A stretch of 64,000 nucleotides of DNA from Cinnamomum chago (Eukaryota; Streptophyta; Magnoliopsida; Laurales; Lauraceae): assembly GCA_038049695.1 (NCBI GenBank), contig CP142453.1, forward strand, positions 14,822,001 through 14,886,000. The letters are read 5' to 3'. Both the position numbers and the translations under genes were made by a program. The notes under the pieces are model-generated. The model was given only the letters and a program-made list of their open reading frames with translations. It searched no databases and was not told the DNA's origin. Shown piece by piece: positions 1-12,200 of the stretch; the stretch's first letter is position 1, and the number at the start of each line of letters is the position of its first letter.

Positions 1-357
1 AATTACTGGTGCTCATATGGGGTCTACTTTTTCGTACATCCTCCCCATTGAAGCCCAAATTTTACTTCAAATGTACTTTGCCATTCGATTGAAAAAAAAA
101 AAATGTGAAAAAGGAGATTAACTATACAATTCTCTACTTCTATGTACATATGTATATTACTCCTAATGAAGTGAAAATTGGCTGTACAGACGAGATGATG
201 CTGAGGGAAGGGCTATCTATGGAATGAATGGCTTGAACTAAAGGTGGAGCCCACTTGTCGGAAATAACAACATATGATCTTTTCTCTTATGTGATATGAA
301 CTATCATGGTACATTACAAGCAGAAATCAGGATGAAATGAATCAAGAGAATCAATTG

Positions 358-363
358 TTTATT
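358..363 (-). terminator. Poly(A)-signal-like AATAAA, DUF936 gene
   Basis: AATAAA on the minus strand, about 60 nt past the stop codon at 424. This is a plausible near-upstream element. Plant poly(A) signals are loose, so the cleavage point is not set by this. Confidence 0.4.
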
Positions 364-423
364 GCAAGCAAATCAGCAAAGTCTAGATATTAGGGAGTGA
401 GAGCATAGAGAACAAAGAAACCA

Positions 424-3400
424 TCAAGTTGATGAAACTGAAACCGAGCCATCAAGAGCCGTTCCTACATGCTGAATAACAAACCCAAAAATCTTCCTTT
501 TCAACTGTTCAATCATCTCCTTCAACTTTGTCTCCTCCCTTTCCCTCACAACCTGATCTAACCACTCATTTACCCGCTTCAACCACGATAGCACCACAGC
601 AACCCGGCTATTATCCTGGCGAGCTTTCCCTCCATCACCAGCAGAAAATTCTCCAAGGGCTTGGAACCCCAAATCCAATGCCTCTCCAACAAACCCAAGA
701 AACCATGTTTGCATCTCCCATCGCAGATTCATCACAAGCTCCACCGTCTCCTTGACTCCATTCCCTCTGACCCATGTGGTTGGATCCATTGTTGGTGGGG
801 CAGATAGAACCTTTACATTCTTCTTGGCAGGAGTGCTGCTAATAGAGTGCCTCTTTGATGTGCTACTACTGGTCCTTGGAGATGAGACAGTGGGCTTTTC
901 AGGATTCTGAATTTTTGGTGTGCTGTCAGGTTGGCCGCTTATGAGGGAGATGACTTCAAGATCGGTGGCTAGTGCAGCTTCGACCCATAAAGAGATGGAT
1001 TTTGACCGTTCAATGGAAACTGAGTCTGAGGTCTCCTTATCACTGTCAGAACTGCGGCGAACAGCAAGAGATTCAGCAATTGATGTGGATTTCATTACGT
1101 CTTTATAAATGGATAGGAATCGATCAATGGCAGGCAGAGGATTTTGGGCTTTTGATGAAGAGCAGAGATCGGAGAACATGCTGATAGAGAGATCCAAGTC
1201 ACAGATTTAAATCAAAGTCCGAAAATTTGAAACTGATACAAGGTAGTCTGAGAGGAAGCTAACCTTAGATTCCTTACAACAGATTCAGTGATGGAGGCTT
1301 CTTCCATAGCTTCAACTGCAGCAGTAGAAGCCAGGAAACGCCTCTGTAGAGCCTCCTGCAAATAGTAACAAAGAAATCAAATCTCTGCAACTCGAAAACG
1401 AAAGGAAAAAAAAAATACTGATTACCAAAACAGGGTTTTTTTTAAGAAAGACAGATGAGTACTTGCCTTCCCAAGCTTTGCAAGGTTAGAAGAGACAGTA
1501 TCCAATAGGACAGTGCCATCTGTCCACTTCCGATCATGCACAGTGATTTTTGGAGCTTCATGATTTGGCTTCTCATGCACAGGAAGACATTCAGTCTTTC
1601 CAGCGGGCCTTGGCTTCTCAGTGGTTGAAACATTCTCTTGATTGGGTTGGCTCCCGCTGGCATCACTCAATCGCCTCGAGATAGCAAGCTAGAAATTATA
1701 TATGTGTTTGAAACATGTTATAGTTGTGATTCAAAAATATCAAAAACAAGCTGCACAAAAGAAACAAGAACAGAAGATGGCAAAACCGTTTATCAACAAG
1801 GATGGCTATGATTTACATAAGTCTTTTGAGATAGTCAGATTCATATAAGTAGTTTTCTATAAGTGAAATTAATAATATGTGCTTTCGACAAGCTTGTGAT
1901 GTTAATTTTTTTTCTTCTTTCTAATCTTATTCATATCACTAAGTTCTACATCTGGAATTAGTAAATACTTCAATCAGAGATCGTTGTGGCTCGAATCTGA
2001 CTTGGTATTAAAGCTTAGAATGTAATACTCAAAAAGATAATTCAAAATGCAACTTATTTTCAGTTTATCAATCACATAACACAACTCTGACTCATGATTC
2101 TAATAACCATTCCTAGATTCTTTGGGCTACGCTAGGGTTATTATGATAACCATTCCATTCCAGATATGATGAGATGTTACATTGTGTTATTATGATAACC
2201 ATACTCCAAAAGACAACTCATGTAGATCATCATCAAATCCTTGTCCCAACTATGTTGGGACCGGCTACATGAATTATGTTTCTCCATTCCAATATATCCG
2301 GAGCCAAATCCTTAGATAATGAATAATCAAAAGGGGCCAGTTTGATTGCATTGAATTCATGGTCAAATGAGCTCCACCAAAGGATTATCAAAGATGGGAG
2401 GGGTGAAGGATATGATCTTAGGGGTGAAGGATATAAGGTAGCAATGAAGAGGGACCTTTATCTCCCAGGATTGGAATTACTAGGGTGATGGTCGGATATT
2501 CATTTCCCATCTTCCCTTGATTCAATTTTGAATGAAGAAGAGGTCATTTGATGGTCATTTTTTGGATATTCACCTTTGACTTCATTTTAATAACTTACAA
2601 AGTAAGCTTATCAAGAGAAATAAAAAGTCTTGGAATTCCTATGCATTAACTTGCAAGAAACAAACAGGCCCTATACATATACACAGAGTCGCTCACATTA
2701 CGCACTCCTTGAACCTAAGAATTAAGGAGTTACTTAATTATTCACATAAACATTTGCTCCCGAGATACTTATGTAAGAACCCCAATCAAAACATTTTTTA
2801 TAATCTATATCATTGTCATTAGAACCTTATGCCATCAATCCGAGGTCAGCTACAAGAGATCTACTCAAACTCAACAATCATAAAATCCAAACTATAGCTC
2901 TATTTCTCTCCAGCATTATCCACCCCTTGAGGAAAGGCATCATTTAATGAAACTATCCCTAAAGAAAGTGATAGACATGGTCAAAACCATCTATGTATTC
3001 TACTTGTTTAAAAACATCATATTACAGGAATACAGTGAATCAGTAAAATAACAAGACTATTAATGAGAAGTTAGAAGCTTTTGCTAGTTTAGTTACCTGA
3101 GTCCGCAAAATAGCTTGCAAATCCGGCTTACTCCTTGAAGCCCCCTTCTCTTTCTGCTCTACAGAGGTTGCAACTACTTCAGTTGAATCATCCCAGCTCT
3201 TCCTTGATGCCTTTGCAGATCCAACCAAGGCATCTGAAACCTTAGAAATTCCTGCAGCAATAGTTGCCATCTTCTTCCTATTCGCAGAATCTGCATTAAC
3301 AGCCGGCGAAACCTTCAATCCCCCAGAAAGCCTTCTCCCAGGCGAGAGCGACATCCTTCTCCCATTGGGAGACGAGGCCTGTCTCCGCCCACTTGGCGAT

Positions 3401-4215
3401 GGCTGCCGATACCTCGATGGCACAATAATTGCAGGCTCTCTTGAATTCCTCCTACTCTCTTCCTTTGCCGAAACCAAACTAGGCACCTCACATTTAGATG
3501 GGACGGGAGATGAAGGTCGAGAGCTCGCCTTCCTCGCTACTGCAGGCGAATTCTCTCGTTCCACATTGCCTCCACTTCGTTTCCCAACAGAAGGTGACCT
3601 CCTCTCCTTCCCATTTGCAGGAGAAGAAAACCGCCTCTTTTCCGAAGATGGCATCGACTTCTTCTTCCCATCGGAACTCTGTGCAGGCGTCACATTCTCC
3701 TTTGAAGCAAGAATAGGGCGCGCCCCAGATTCTGAATTCTGGGGATCTTCGCCTTTCTTGCTGCTATAAATGTAGGCGGTGATGGGGTCGAGGGAGCGGT
3801 CGGGGTCGGAGACGGGCTGAATTACAAACCCACGCTTAGAAGGGGAAGATCGGACGATGAGTGGTTCAGGCATTCCAACAAACGGGTGGCGGCCAGGAAT
3901 CGGGCGGAGGCCGGATGCACGAGGAAGAGGCGGGGAATCGAAGTAGAGGCGGTCGACGTAGGCGAACTGGCCGAGGTGGAGGCTGTTGGCGAGGATGAGG
4001 TCGTTGTCGTGGTCGGAGAGGGAGACGTAGGTGGAGTGGGCGGAGTCGGAGAGCTGGACGAAGAAGCCCCGGTCGGGCCAGAGGTCGGGGCCGGCGAGGG
4101 CGGGGACGATGCCGGTGATCTGGAGTAGGACTGAGCGGTGCTCTCCGGCGACTCGGGTGTCGGAGTTCATGGACTGAAGGAGCTTGAGGAGGATGCCTGG
4201 CATGAGAGACGCCAT
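424..4215 (-). CDS. DUF936 family protein, 4 coding exons
   Basis: Land-plant protein family of unknown function. Joining 3097-4215, 1467-1688, 1264-1355 and 424-1180 on the minus strand gives 2,190 nt, or 729 aa, near the usual size of the long members. Residues 1 to about 125 form the conserved N-terminal DUF936 region (start [17 protein letters not shown], then [39 protein letters not shown]). Residues of about 130-370 are Ser/Pro/Arg/Lys-rich and look disordered. Exon 2 holds the [14 protein letters not shown] motif. Exons 3 and 4 are Ala/Glu-rich and helical, with a hydrophobic stretch near the C terminus. No signal peptide or catalytic motif is visible. Exon 1 ends CAG/GTAACT; exon 2 ends AAG/GCAAGT, a GC-AG intron; exon 3 ends AG/GTTAGC. 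Phases close at every junction. The start is the first ATG of the conserved N terminus. The exon 2 acceptor (TTTCTAG, 1689) is my best choice, but a nearby AG could shift a few residues. Confidence 0.92.
2222..2305 (+). repeat. Dispersed retroposon 3'-tail fragment
   Basis: Carries the string ACCGGCTACATGAATTATG followed by TTTCTCCATTCCAAT. Text of this kind (GTCGGCTACATGAATCC) is common in plants at the 3' ends of RTE-type LINEs and SINEs that borrow them. Related pieces occur near 52405-52505 and 63325-63480. The family name is inference. Confidence 0.4.
2334..2671. mobile_element. Possible MITE in DUF936 intron 1
   Basis: The ends are an imperfect inverted repeat: GGGCCAGTTTGATTGCA at the left, and GGGCCTGTTTGTTTCTTGCA read inward from the right. 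The 338-bp body is non-coding. I see no convincing target duplication, so the superfamily is open; Harbinger-like ends are the nearest match. Confidence 0.4.
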
Positions 4216-6176
4216 CGACTCGGTTTGTGGAATCGGCTGAGTTGACTCGGGAGCCGCTCTCTTTCTCTTCTCTCTTTTCTCTCTGAGAGAGACAGACTCA
4301 GCTGAGAGACGAAATGAGAGATGGGGTGTTATAGTGACGACAGACGAGGGGGAAATGGAAATAATAATCTTAACTGGTAGTAGCCGTTACGAGTCTGGTT
4401 TTGAATTTTCAGGATCCCGCCCTTCCCTCTCTATTGGGGATTTGAATTTTATGTACGGACATTAACGGAAGATTCGAGCCGTGAATGTTGCCGTCAAGCT
4501 ACCGTTATACGGGTTTGATTGCGCGTGACGAGCGCCTGCAGCAGTAAACGGGGAACGAACACGATTGTTCGCAGAACCGGACTCATGAGAATTTTGTAAT
4601 GCTTCTTAGTAGGGCTAATGGAAAAATCAAGACCATTCAACACTGGGGGATCCCTTTCTTGCCATTTGTCGTGAAATTTCACTCGAACCAAAGTTGGGTC
4701 CTCTCTTAAATTGATTTTTCTAAAATATAAGAATAAAACACTACGACTTAGATATATTTTGTAGAAATCAATACGGACAATTGGAATTGGAGAGAAATTT
4801 CTAACAATAACTTAAAAGAAATGGAGGCATTTTTTTTTTTTTAAAGACCCAAGATATCCCTTGCCAGCCCAACCTTCAGAATTATGGCCTTTGGCCCAGA
4901 GAATACTTGATTTAGACAAGATAAGACTATTCCATGGATGATACATACATGGTTACATATATTTCTTTTAAGTTGTTTAGATGTTTCTTAGGCAAACCTA
5001 CTATGCCTTACAAAATCCTCATGAGTGGGAACTTTAGAGGATCTAGCTTTGAGAGATTTAGGTATAGACTCTTTTTTTCTTTTTTCTTTTTTCTTTTTTA
5101 TAGCCACTAACTTGATAATTGGGTCTGATTGAGATTATATGAGATTTTCTAATTTTTATGATTGTGGGTAAAAATCCAATATGGATTGGGACAAACAAAT
5201 ACTACATGGAAATTAATTTGTATTATATTTTTTTGGAAATTAATGTAGTTGCTTTTTTCTTTTCTTTTCTTTCTATTTAAGGAATGCAGTTACTTCTTAG
5301 AACGGAATAGTTGCACCTTTTGACAGTAATTTTATATTAAGGACCGATAAACTCCAACCGACCTGGTAGTGCCACCCTAATTACAATGCCAAGAGTTTTT
5401 TACTTTAATTTTGATTGAGGGTTCTAATTTTCTTCAAACGTTCAACTTTCTCCCTCCACTATTTATTTAATGCAATTTTCACTCATATTTTTTTTCTTCA
5501 TACCACTCCCATCTATTCTACTTCATAAAATTTCAGTCCTACCTTCTATAAAAACTCTGTTCTTCCTACTTTTTCTATTTCCATTTGACTGTCACAACCC
5601 TTTTAATGCGTGATTATTCATTCTCCAATCCAAATGTGTGATTATTCATTCTCCAATCCATGAGGGAACTCCATCGCAGGGGCAGATATCAGTTCAATAG
5701 GACTAAAGAAAGACGCATTTATCTCTCATTTTATTGATTATAATTCCTGTACTGACTTTTCTTGTGAGCAACCAGCATAAGAGAATCATCTGAGCAAGTT
5801 GAATTCATCAGATCAACGGTGTGGATCATAGATCAAGCAGCCAACAGAAAATAATACTTTCATGATATTCTACACAAACACAATATGGAATCAGCATTTT
5901 CCCAAGATGAGAATAGAATGAAACGCGACCGCAGTCATCTAGCAGTTATACCTAGCATGTGCCGGGGGATTATGCAGGTCATGAATTATGATGAGGCTCC
6001 AAAGATGACAATGAGATCCTGGAAACAAAATATTAAACAAGTGCCATTCTTCTGGGGTAAAAACCCATTTAGCATGGCAATATAAAACAACTACGATATT
6101 TTTCAGCTATTCCAACAAAATCTTTTCAATCTCGCTTATTCAATGCTTGGGAGCATTGACCAGCAGACCCGAAAAA
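4216..6176. other. Intergenic, DUF936 promoter side
   Basis: About 2 kb between the DUF936 start and the 3' end of the phosphoglycerate mutase gene. Just above the DUF936 ATG, 4259-4310 is a CT-rich stretch on the plus strand, which reads as a GA-rich leader for the gene. The rest is AT-rich and non-coding. I see no clear TATA box for DUF936. Confidence 0.6.
5610..5665 (+). repeat. 28-bp direct duplication
   Basis: GTGATTATTCATTCTCCAAT starts at 5610 and again at 5638, giving two tandem copies with a 28-bp period and almost no divergence. This is a recent small duplication in intergenic DNA. Confidence 0.85.
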
Positions 6177-6182
6177 TTTATT
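6177..6182 (-). terminator. Poly(A)-signal-like AATAAA, phosphoglycerate mutase
   Basis: AATAAA on the minus strand about 97 nt past the TGA stop at 6279. The distance suits a plant 3' UTR. The real cleavage site is not visible from sequence alone. Confidence 0.45.
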
Positions 6183-6278
6183 TAAGCCTCACAGATAGCA
6201 CGGTGGCATTACAGTCTTACTAATCAAGTCCAAAACATTAATTGTAGTATTGACTTGTAATTGAGCCACTCTTGACAA

Positions 6279-9200
6279 TCAGTTGTCCACGACCTCGATA
6301 AGGGTTGGTTCATAATCACTTGGAGCCTCGAACCCATGGAGATTCATTACAGTCGCAGCAACATTGGCAAGACCTCCTTTGGGTACATCCTTCCGGAACC
6401 TGACACCAGGAGCCAGACCAGGTCCTCCAATGGCAAGGGGCACCTATTATAAGATTGCAGACAACACCATTAAGATGAGGATTATTGAAAGCAAGTAAAT
6501 GGCTAGAGAGTACCAGACCGAATTTAAAGAAAGAAAGAAATATAAAAAAAAAATATTGGGTTATGAAAATTCAATGAGATACTAAGAAATGCAAGACAAT
6601 GGGATGTGTTATATAATTGTCTGGGTCAAGTTGATGAGGATGATTTTGGCATCCCACCTCTTGAGGTCAGACTTGTCTTGCCCTGCACAAATATCTCCTA
6701 AGAAACCCTGGATGCTGTACAAACCTCTCCTAAGGGAAGGTTGGCCCACCAATTTTATCCCCATCCACCTTTCACTCGATGATAAATCCTGGGAAAGTTT
6801 AGCTCACTTACTGGTTGTAGAGTATGGGAGGTGAGGATTTGGATGTTTCCATCTTTATCTAGTAGAGGCTCCCCCTTCTTGTTCCTCTTCACCATATCCT
6901 CAGCATTTCCATGGTCAGCAGTGACAACGTATATACCTCCAACTTGCTCTATTGCATCAAGGATCATCTGCAAAATAAACCACACACAGCCTTTGTTTTG
7001 TGAACAACAATAAAAATACTCTGCATGGTCGGAAGGAAAGCCAAACACAAGTTCTTCAATGAACTACTTATTATACATGAAGTAGTAAAACGTCTCTAAA
7101 ATTTCATATTCCATTGTTCTTAAACATCGGAACAAGAACTAGGGACAGTGGCAGCCTTAACAGTGTTTCACTTCCAACCTTAGTCATAAATTTTGATTTA
7201 TTTCAGCCAAACTGGCTGAAAATATCTGTCTCGGTCAGCAGGCCAAATAGGATGGCTATACATTTTGCTAAAATGCTCAAACTTAGGTCGAATTTTGTGT
7301 GTGTCCAAATGCACTTTCAACCAATCTAAAAGATCAATACCCAATTAAAGATCAAGTTGTTTTAAGCCTCTTCTTTTTTTCTTTTTCTTTTTAATGGAAG
7401 TTGTTTACTAATAAAGTTTAAGGAAAAAAGAAAAAAAAAATTAGGGGAGGTTTTCAAAATAGTATAAAACTTTTAGCTCAATTTAAAAGAAGTACATGAA
7501 GATTTGAATATTTCATAAAAGTACAAAAGTTTTCCATATTTCTTTCAATCAAGTCCTCACCATAAAAATAATTTCAAAAAATGATAAAATGCCCTTATGT
7601 CAATCTTCATATTTTTCCTTTATAAGGTCCAACCAAAACGAATACTCTCTCTTTTATGGATAGATGATTGAAAAAGAAAGGTTTATATGTGGATTCCGAC
7701 TAACTGGAAAACTAGATCCATTAAATGGTTATGATCATCAAGATCAAGTTGAAACTTGGGCCATATGAGAATCCAAAGGGTAAAAAAAAAAACCCATGGC
7801 CAATTTTGGCATTCTCGTAGGTCACTGAACCATCAAAAGGAGGTACCCCACCATTAACATAATGATGCCCATAAATTGATTTTTAGGTTGGTGTCTGCAA
7901 AAGACAAAACCTGTCATAAGGGCAATTTTATGATTTTCCAAAAAAATTTATGGAGGACTTTTTTGAAAGACATGGAAAACTTCTATACTTTTTTGAAATA
8001 TTCAAAACGTCATGTACTTTTTAGAAAATGAGCCAAAAATTGTATACTTTTTTGAAAATTTCCCAAAATTAAGCTCCACTACAAATTTGGAATCTTGTGT
8101 GCGCCTGTAAGTTTAGAAACCAAAGCCCAATCCCAAAGAGTAATTACCAAGAAGTTTCTCTTTTTCCAAACATTTGACAAACCATCCATCCTGGATATTC
8201 TTGGTGAGGATTAAACAATGGATATACCTTGACAGCTTCATCAGCAGCTTTGCAAGCCACAACTGTCGCTTCTATGTCGCCAGTATGTCCAACCATGTCA
8301 CTGTTAGGGAGGTTAACACGCACCTGCAAACAATAGAAGAACTGTCATATAGATGCACTTAACCAGAAACACAAATCATTTTAAAGTAAATACTCAGTAA
8401 TAGTAATTTTGCTGCAATGGAAACCAAGAATACTAAACGAAGTATCTGAAGTAATTGTTTGCTTCTTTGTTCAGAAAAAAAAAATGGTAAATATCCCACC
8501 TATATAAATATATAAAAGCACCATAGTTGGGGGTCAGGGCCAATGACGACCAGAGAAAATTGCCCAAGTAATACTAACCCACATCATGGAATTGTGGAGC
8601 ATCTCCTTGTTCACTGAAATTTTGCAGCAAAAGCCTCTTCTTTTTATGTTTCTTTCATGCAAACTTAAGATAATAAAATGTTACTTGGCCATTAGATTCT
8701 TCATTAGCGGATGAAGTCATATGCTGGAGAATTGGCCCTTTCTAGTCTAAGAGAATGATCATATGAACTTTACTGCCAAAACCAATCAAATCCTGGAACT
8801 AAAAGTGATGCAGATTCCATTGAAGAGAGGATCCAAAGGAGGGATGGGGCATAAGAAGGAGACAGCTAGCCTCTTAAGTACAACTCAGTTGAAATAAGCA
8901 TTGAACTACTCTTATTTCATGTAGCAAAACTTTAGAAACAACTATTTGTTAAGGATTGATCCCTATTAGTTAGGACAGTCCTAGCTTATCAAGAAATCCA
9001 GGTTATTTGCAAATCTTAGAAGTCACATAGTCGACCAAGTCCATAAGCCCATACCGTAAAATAAAGACAAAGTAAAGCATCAAAGCAAGAGAGAATAAAA
9101 TATAAGTGGATTATGATGGTATTTTGTTTTTAGCTGTTTGGTATGGAATCTTTTTGACTTTTTGTACAGAAAAGTGGAGTTTTTTTGTCTTTTAGTAGAG

Positions 9201-12200
9201 AAAGGAAAGTGAACTTTCGATGTGACCCCTTGACTGAAAATTGGAGGCTTTACTTGACTCTTACTAAACTAGTAAACTGCCAAACTGGTCATTAGTTATT
9301 TCAGCTTTAGCATATATAGGAGGAAGTGGAAGTGGATAAATAGTTATTTCAGCTTTAGCATATATAGGAGGAAGTGGAAGTGGATAAATATCATGCAAAC
9401 TGGCAAACCTATTTTTAGGCTCACAACAAGCTCTTTATATGGAAAGATTTAGGACGGGTTTGTGCAAGCCCCATTTCACGTTTCTGCGCATGAAAAATAG
9501 AGGTCAATTGGTGCAACCTTTCTCAGCAACGGAAAAGAAGTTCTTTTCAGCGGCAGCAAGGTTTTTGTTCTCCTATTTAATAGGTCAGAAAAAGATTGCC
9601 ACGGAAGATAAAAAGCCTTGGCATCTGCACAAACAGACCCTTAATTGTGTTTCCAGAATAATAGAGAAGGTTATTTTGTGAAAAGCTTGCTTCTCTTTCC
9701 GTGATGATGAATTCATGATTTCATGCAGGTTTGCAAGCTAAAATGGCTTCAGACACCTAATTACGGAGGATAGTGGGGAGAAGTTGGCATGCACTCTAAA
9801 GAAATCTGATAGTTTGATTGTGGACATTTTTTTTCACCCTCACCTGGGCTGCTGCTTTCTTATGCTTCATTTTTGTTTCTCTCTTTTGTTTCAGAATCAT
9901 CAATTTCAATCTCTTGTAATTCCAGTTCCCAGTTTAATAAACTCCATCCTTTTTCTTTATTGTGAAAGGTAAACTGCTTTGAACCAGCGACCTTGTGTTT
10001 GAGACCATGAACACCATCCAACTGTGATGAGGCTACCAAAAGAAAACACAAGGTCCCAATTGGATGCTAAGACCAGTGCTTTATAACCCAAAGGTCAGAC
10101 AGACTTGACTCGTAATCCTTTCAAGTCAAGTAAATCAAATGTGACCAAGTTTTTGGTCAAGCTCAGTCAAACTTGCCCGATTGCTTGACTGACTCAACAT
10201 GTCAAGCAGAGTCAACATGGCCAAGTTGAGTGTAGCACTATGGCTAGCCGAAAACAAAGGATAAAAAGGACAAGTAATAAATGGATGTTATTAAACATAC
10301 CAATTGACAAATTAGACATGTTCCAAATGGTTCAATCCTTACCAATTGAAGCATCAACCTGGCCGAGTTAAGTGTAGCACTATGGCTGGCCTAAAGCAAA
10401 GGATAAGAAGGATGTGTAATAAATGGATATTATTAAACATACGAATTGACACATTAGATGTGTTCCAAATGGTTCAACCCTAACCAATTGACACATTAGC
10501 TGTGTTCCAAATGGTTCGACCCCGTGAGCAAGTGGGCAGGAACTACTGCAACTCTGTATACATACTCACCCCCACTACGACAGGTTGGACAGATCAATGT
10601 TTCAGAAAATCTTGTGGAAATGAAAGATCTAAAGATCAACTGTAAACCAGAACATAAGAATTAAGAACCATAACTTTACTGTCAAGTGTCCGCAATTGTA
10701 ATAAAACATGACGTATTGACGTGTACAAAAAATACAGATTCCTGATGTCAGATGCTAATGCAACAATAAGAATGATAAGAGACCGTTATTAGTAAATTCC
10801 ACATAAAAACAACAGGGACACGGCATGGATGTGGAAGGATGCAAATTTGCACAAAATCTTGGTGCCTACAGAACAGAGAGGTCTAAAAGCAATCTCTCCT
10901 CAAAGTCCTCTATCACCTACTTCTCTAAAAGAGATGAGAAGTGTGACAAGTAACTTACAATTAAATCCTCATCTCAATGACAATAAAATTCTGCATGACA
11001 ACCCGTGCTGAGCATGGTAGTTATGTAGGGTACCTCTTTCCATTGGAGCAATTTGCATAAATGGAAATACAAAAACTAGAAAAAAAAATGTAGTAGAAGA
11101 GATGGGGTGGAAAAAGAGATTTTAAAAAAAAAGGAAGAACTAGAACTAAAGTGGAGAGCAGTGGGTGGTTTCATGAGATAAAGATATGAGAATGTAAAAT
11201 ATTTTAACAAATAGGGACAAGTGTCAGTCAAAATTAAAGCCAAAACCCTTAGCTTTAATATAGTATAATGGCATCCAAGGATCAGATTTCAAGAGACCCA
11301 TTTTTCAAATTTACGTTACCCATCCCAGTTGATGAGCAGCCAAAAAAAAAAAGGATTTTCTTGCCTCATCAACATCGGACTCTTTTTTTTTTTTTTGTAA
11401 CATCTGACTCTTCTAACAGTCTAGAACGCACTAGTGTCAACATGGGCAATCTCAGGTGTGGATGGCTGGAAGTGGTTGAAGATGGATTAAGAGTTGAATC
11501 TCAATTGGCTAATTGAGTGAATCCCCAACTTCCCCCAAGAGAAGGTAGTATGGGGGTCAAAGGGAGGACACAGTGGATGGACTTGGTCTGAAACACAGCT
11601 CTAAAGGTCTCATTGGTGCTAACAATTTCAGTGAAGAGGACATTTGATGTCTTTAAGACAGTGTTAGGTCATTCGCATTTCTCAGAGCTCTATATCATTT
11701 AAAGGGATCCACTGGATGCCTAGAGATGGGTGACATCTCACTTTGGCAATCAACAGAGAAAAGAACCCAGTATTGAGGAAATTTGGTAGTTACACGCATC
11801 ATAGAAGGTACAGCTATCCTACTAATAAGGAGAATCCAATTAAGAAACAGAACCTAACTTCTTCCATAAATTGCAGAGTTTTAAAGTTTACATTTATCTT
11901 GAGACAGGGAACTATCTATATTCTAGGGGCTTCCGTTGATTTCGTTTCTTCTTTTTCATAAAACCCAGTAACTGATAGAAAATAAAATCACACAATTGTC
12001 TGTACTGGTACAAAAAATCATTTGCAACATGCCATATCGTATACCTGGTGGAATTTACGACTTAAGATGGCATCCCTTGCCTTCTCAGCAATTTCCAAGG
12101 CCTTCATCTTTGGTTGGACATTGAATGTAATTCCAGAATCACTTGGAATTTCTACATACTCCTCCATCTCTGGGTTGAAGCATCCAGACCGATTTCCATT

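Larger units (their letters stand above)
1689..3096 (-). other. DUF936 intron 1, with a MITE-like insertion
   Basis: This 1,408-bp AT-rich intron has no open frame of interest. It holds a repeat fragment near 2222-2305 and a probable inverted-repeat element at 2334-2671, both listed separately. Confidence 0.8.
8324..12044 (-). other. iPGAM coding intron 6 (3.7 kb)
   Basis: A 3,721-bp intron without coding signal. It holds a dispersed repeat at 9090-9288, tandem duplications at 9293-9390 and 10212-10518, and a possible SINE core at 9977-10034. The remainder is unique-looking AT-rich DNA. Confidence 0.85.

Noticed and set aside
3365..4128. Plus-strand open frames at 3365-3769 and 3886-4128
   Set aside because: They are antisense to DUF936 exon 1, whose protein has clear family text. 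The Glu/Gly/Val-rich composition of 3886-4128 is the mirror of the coding strand.
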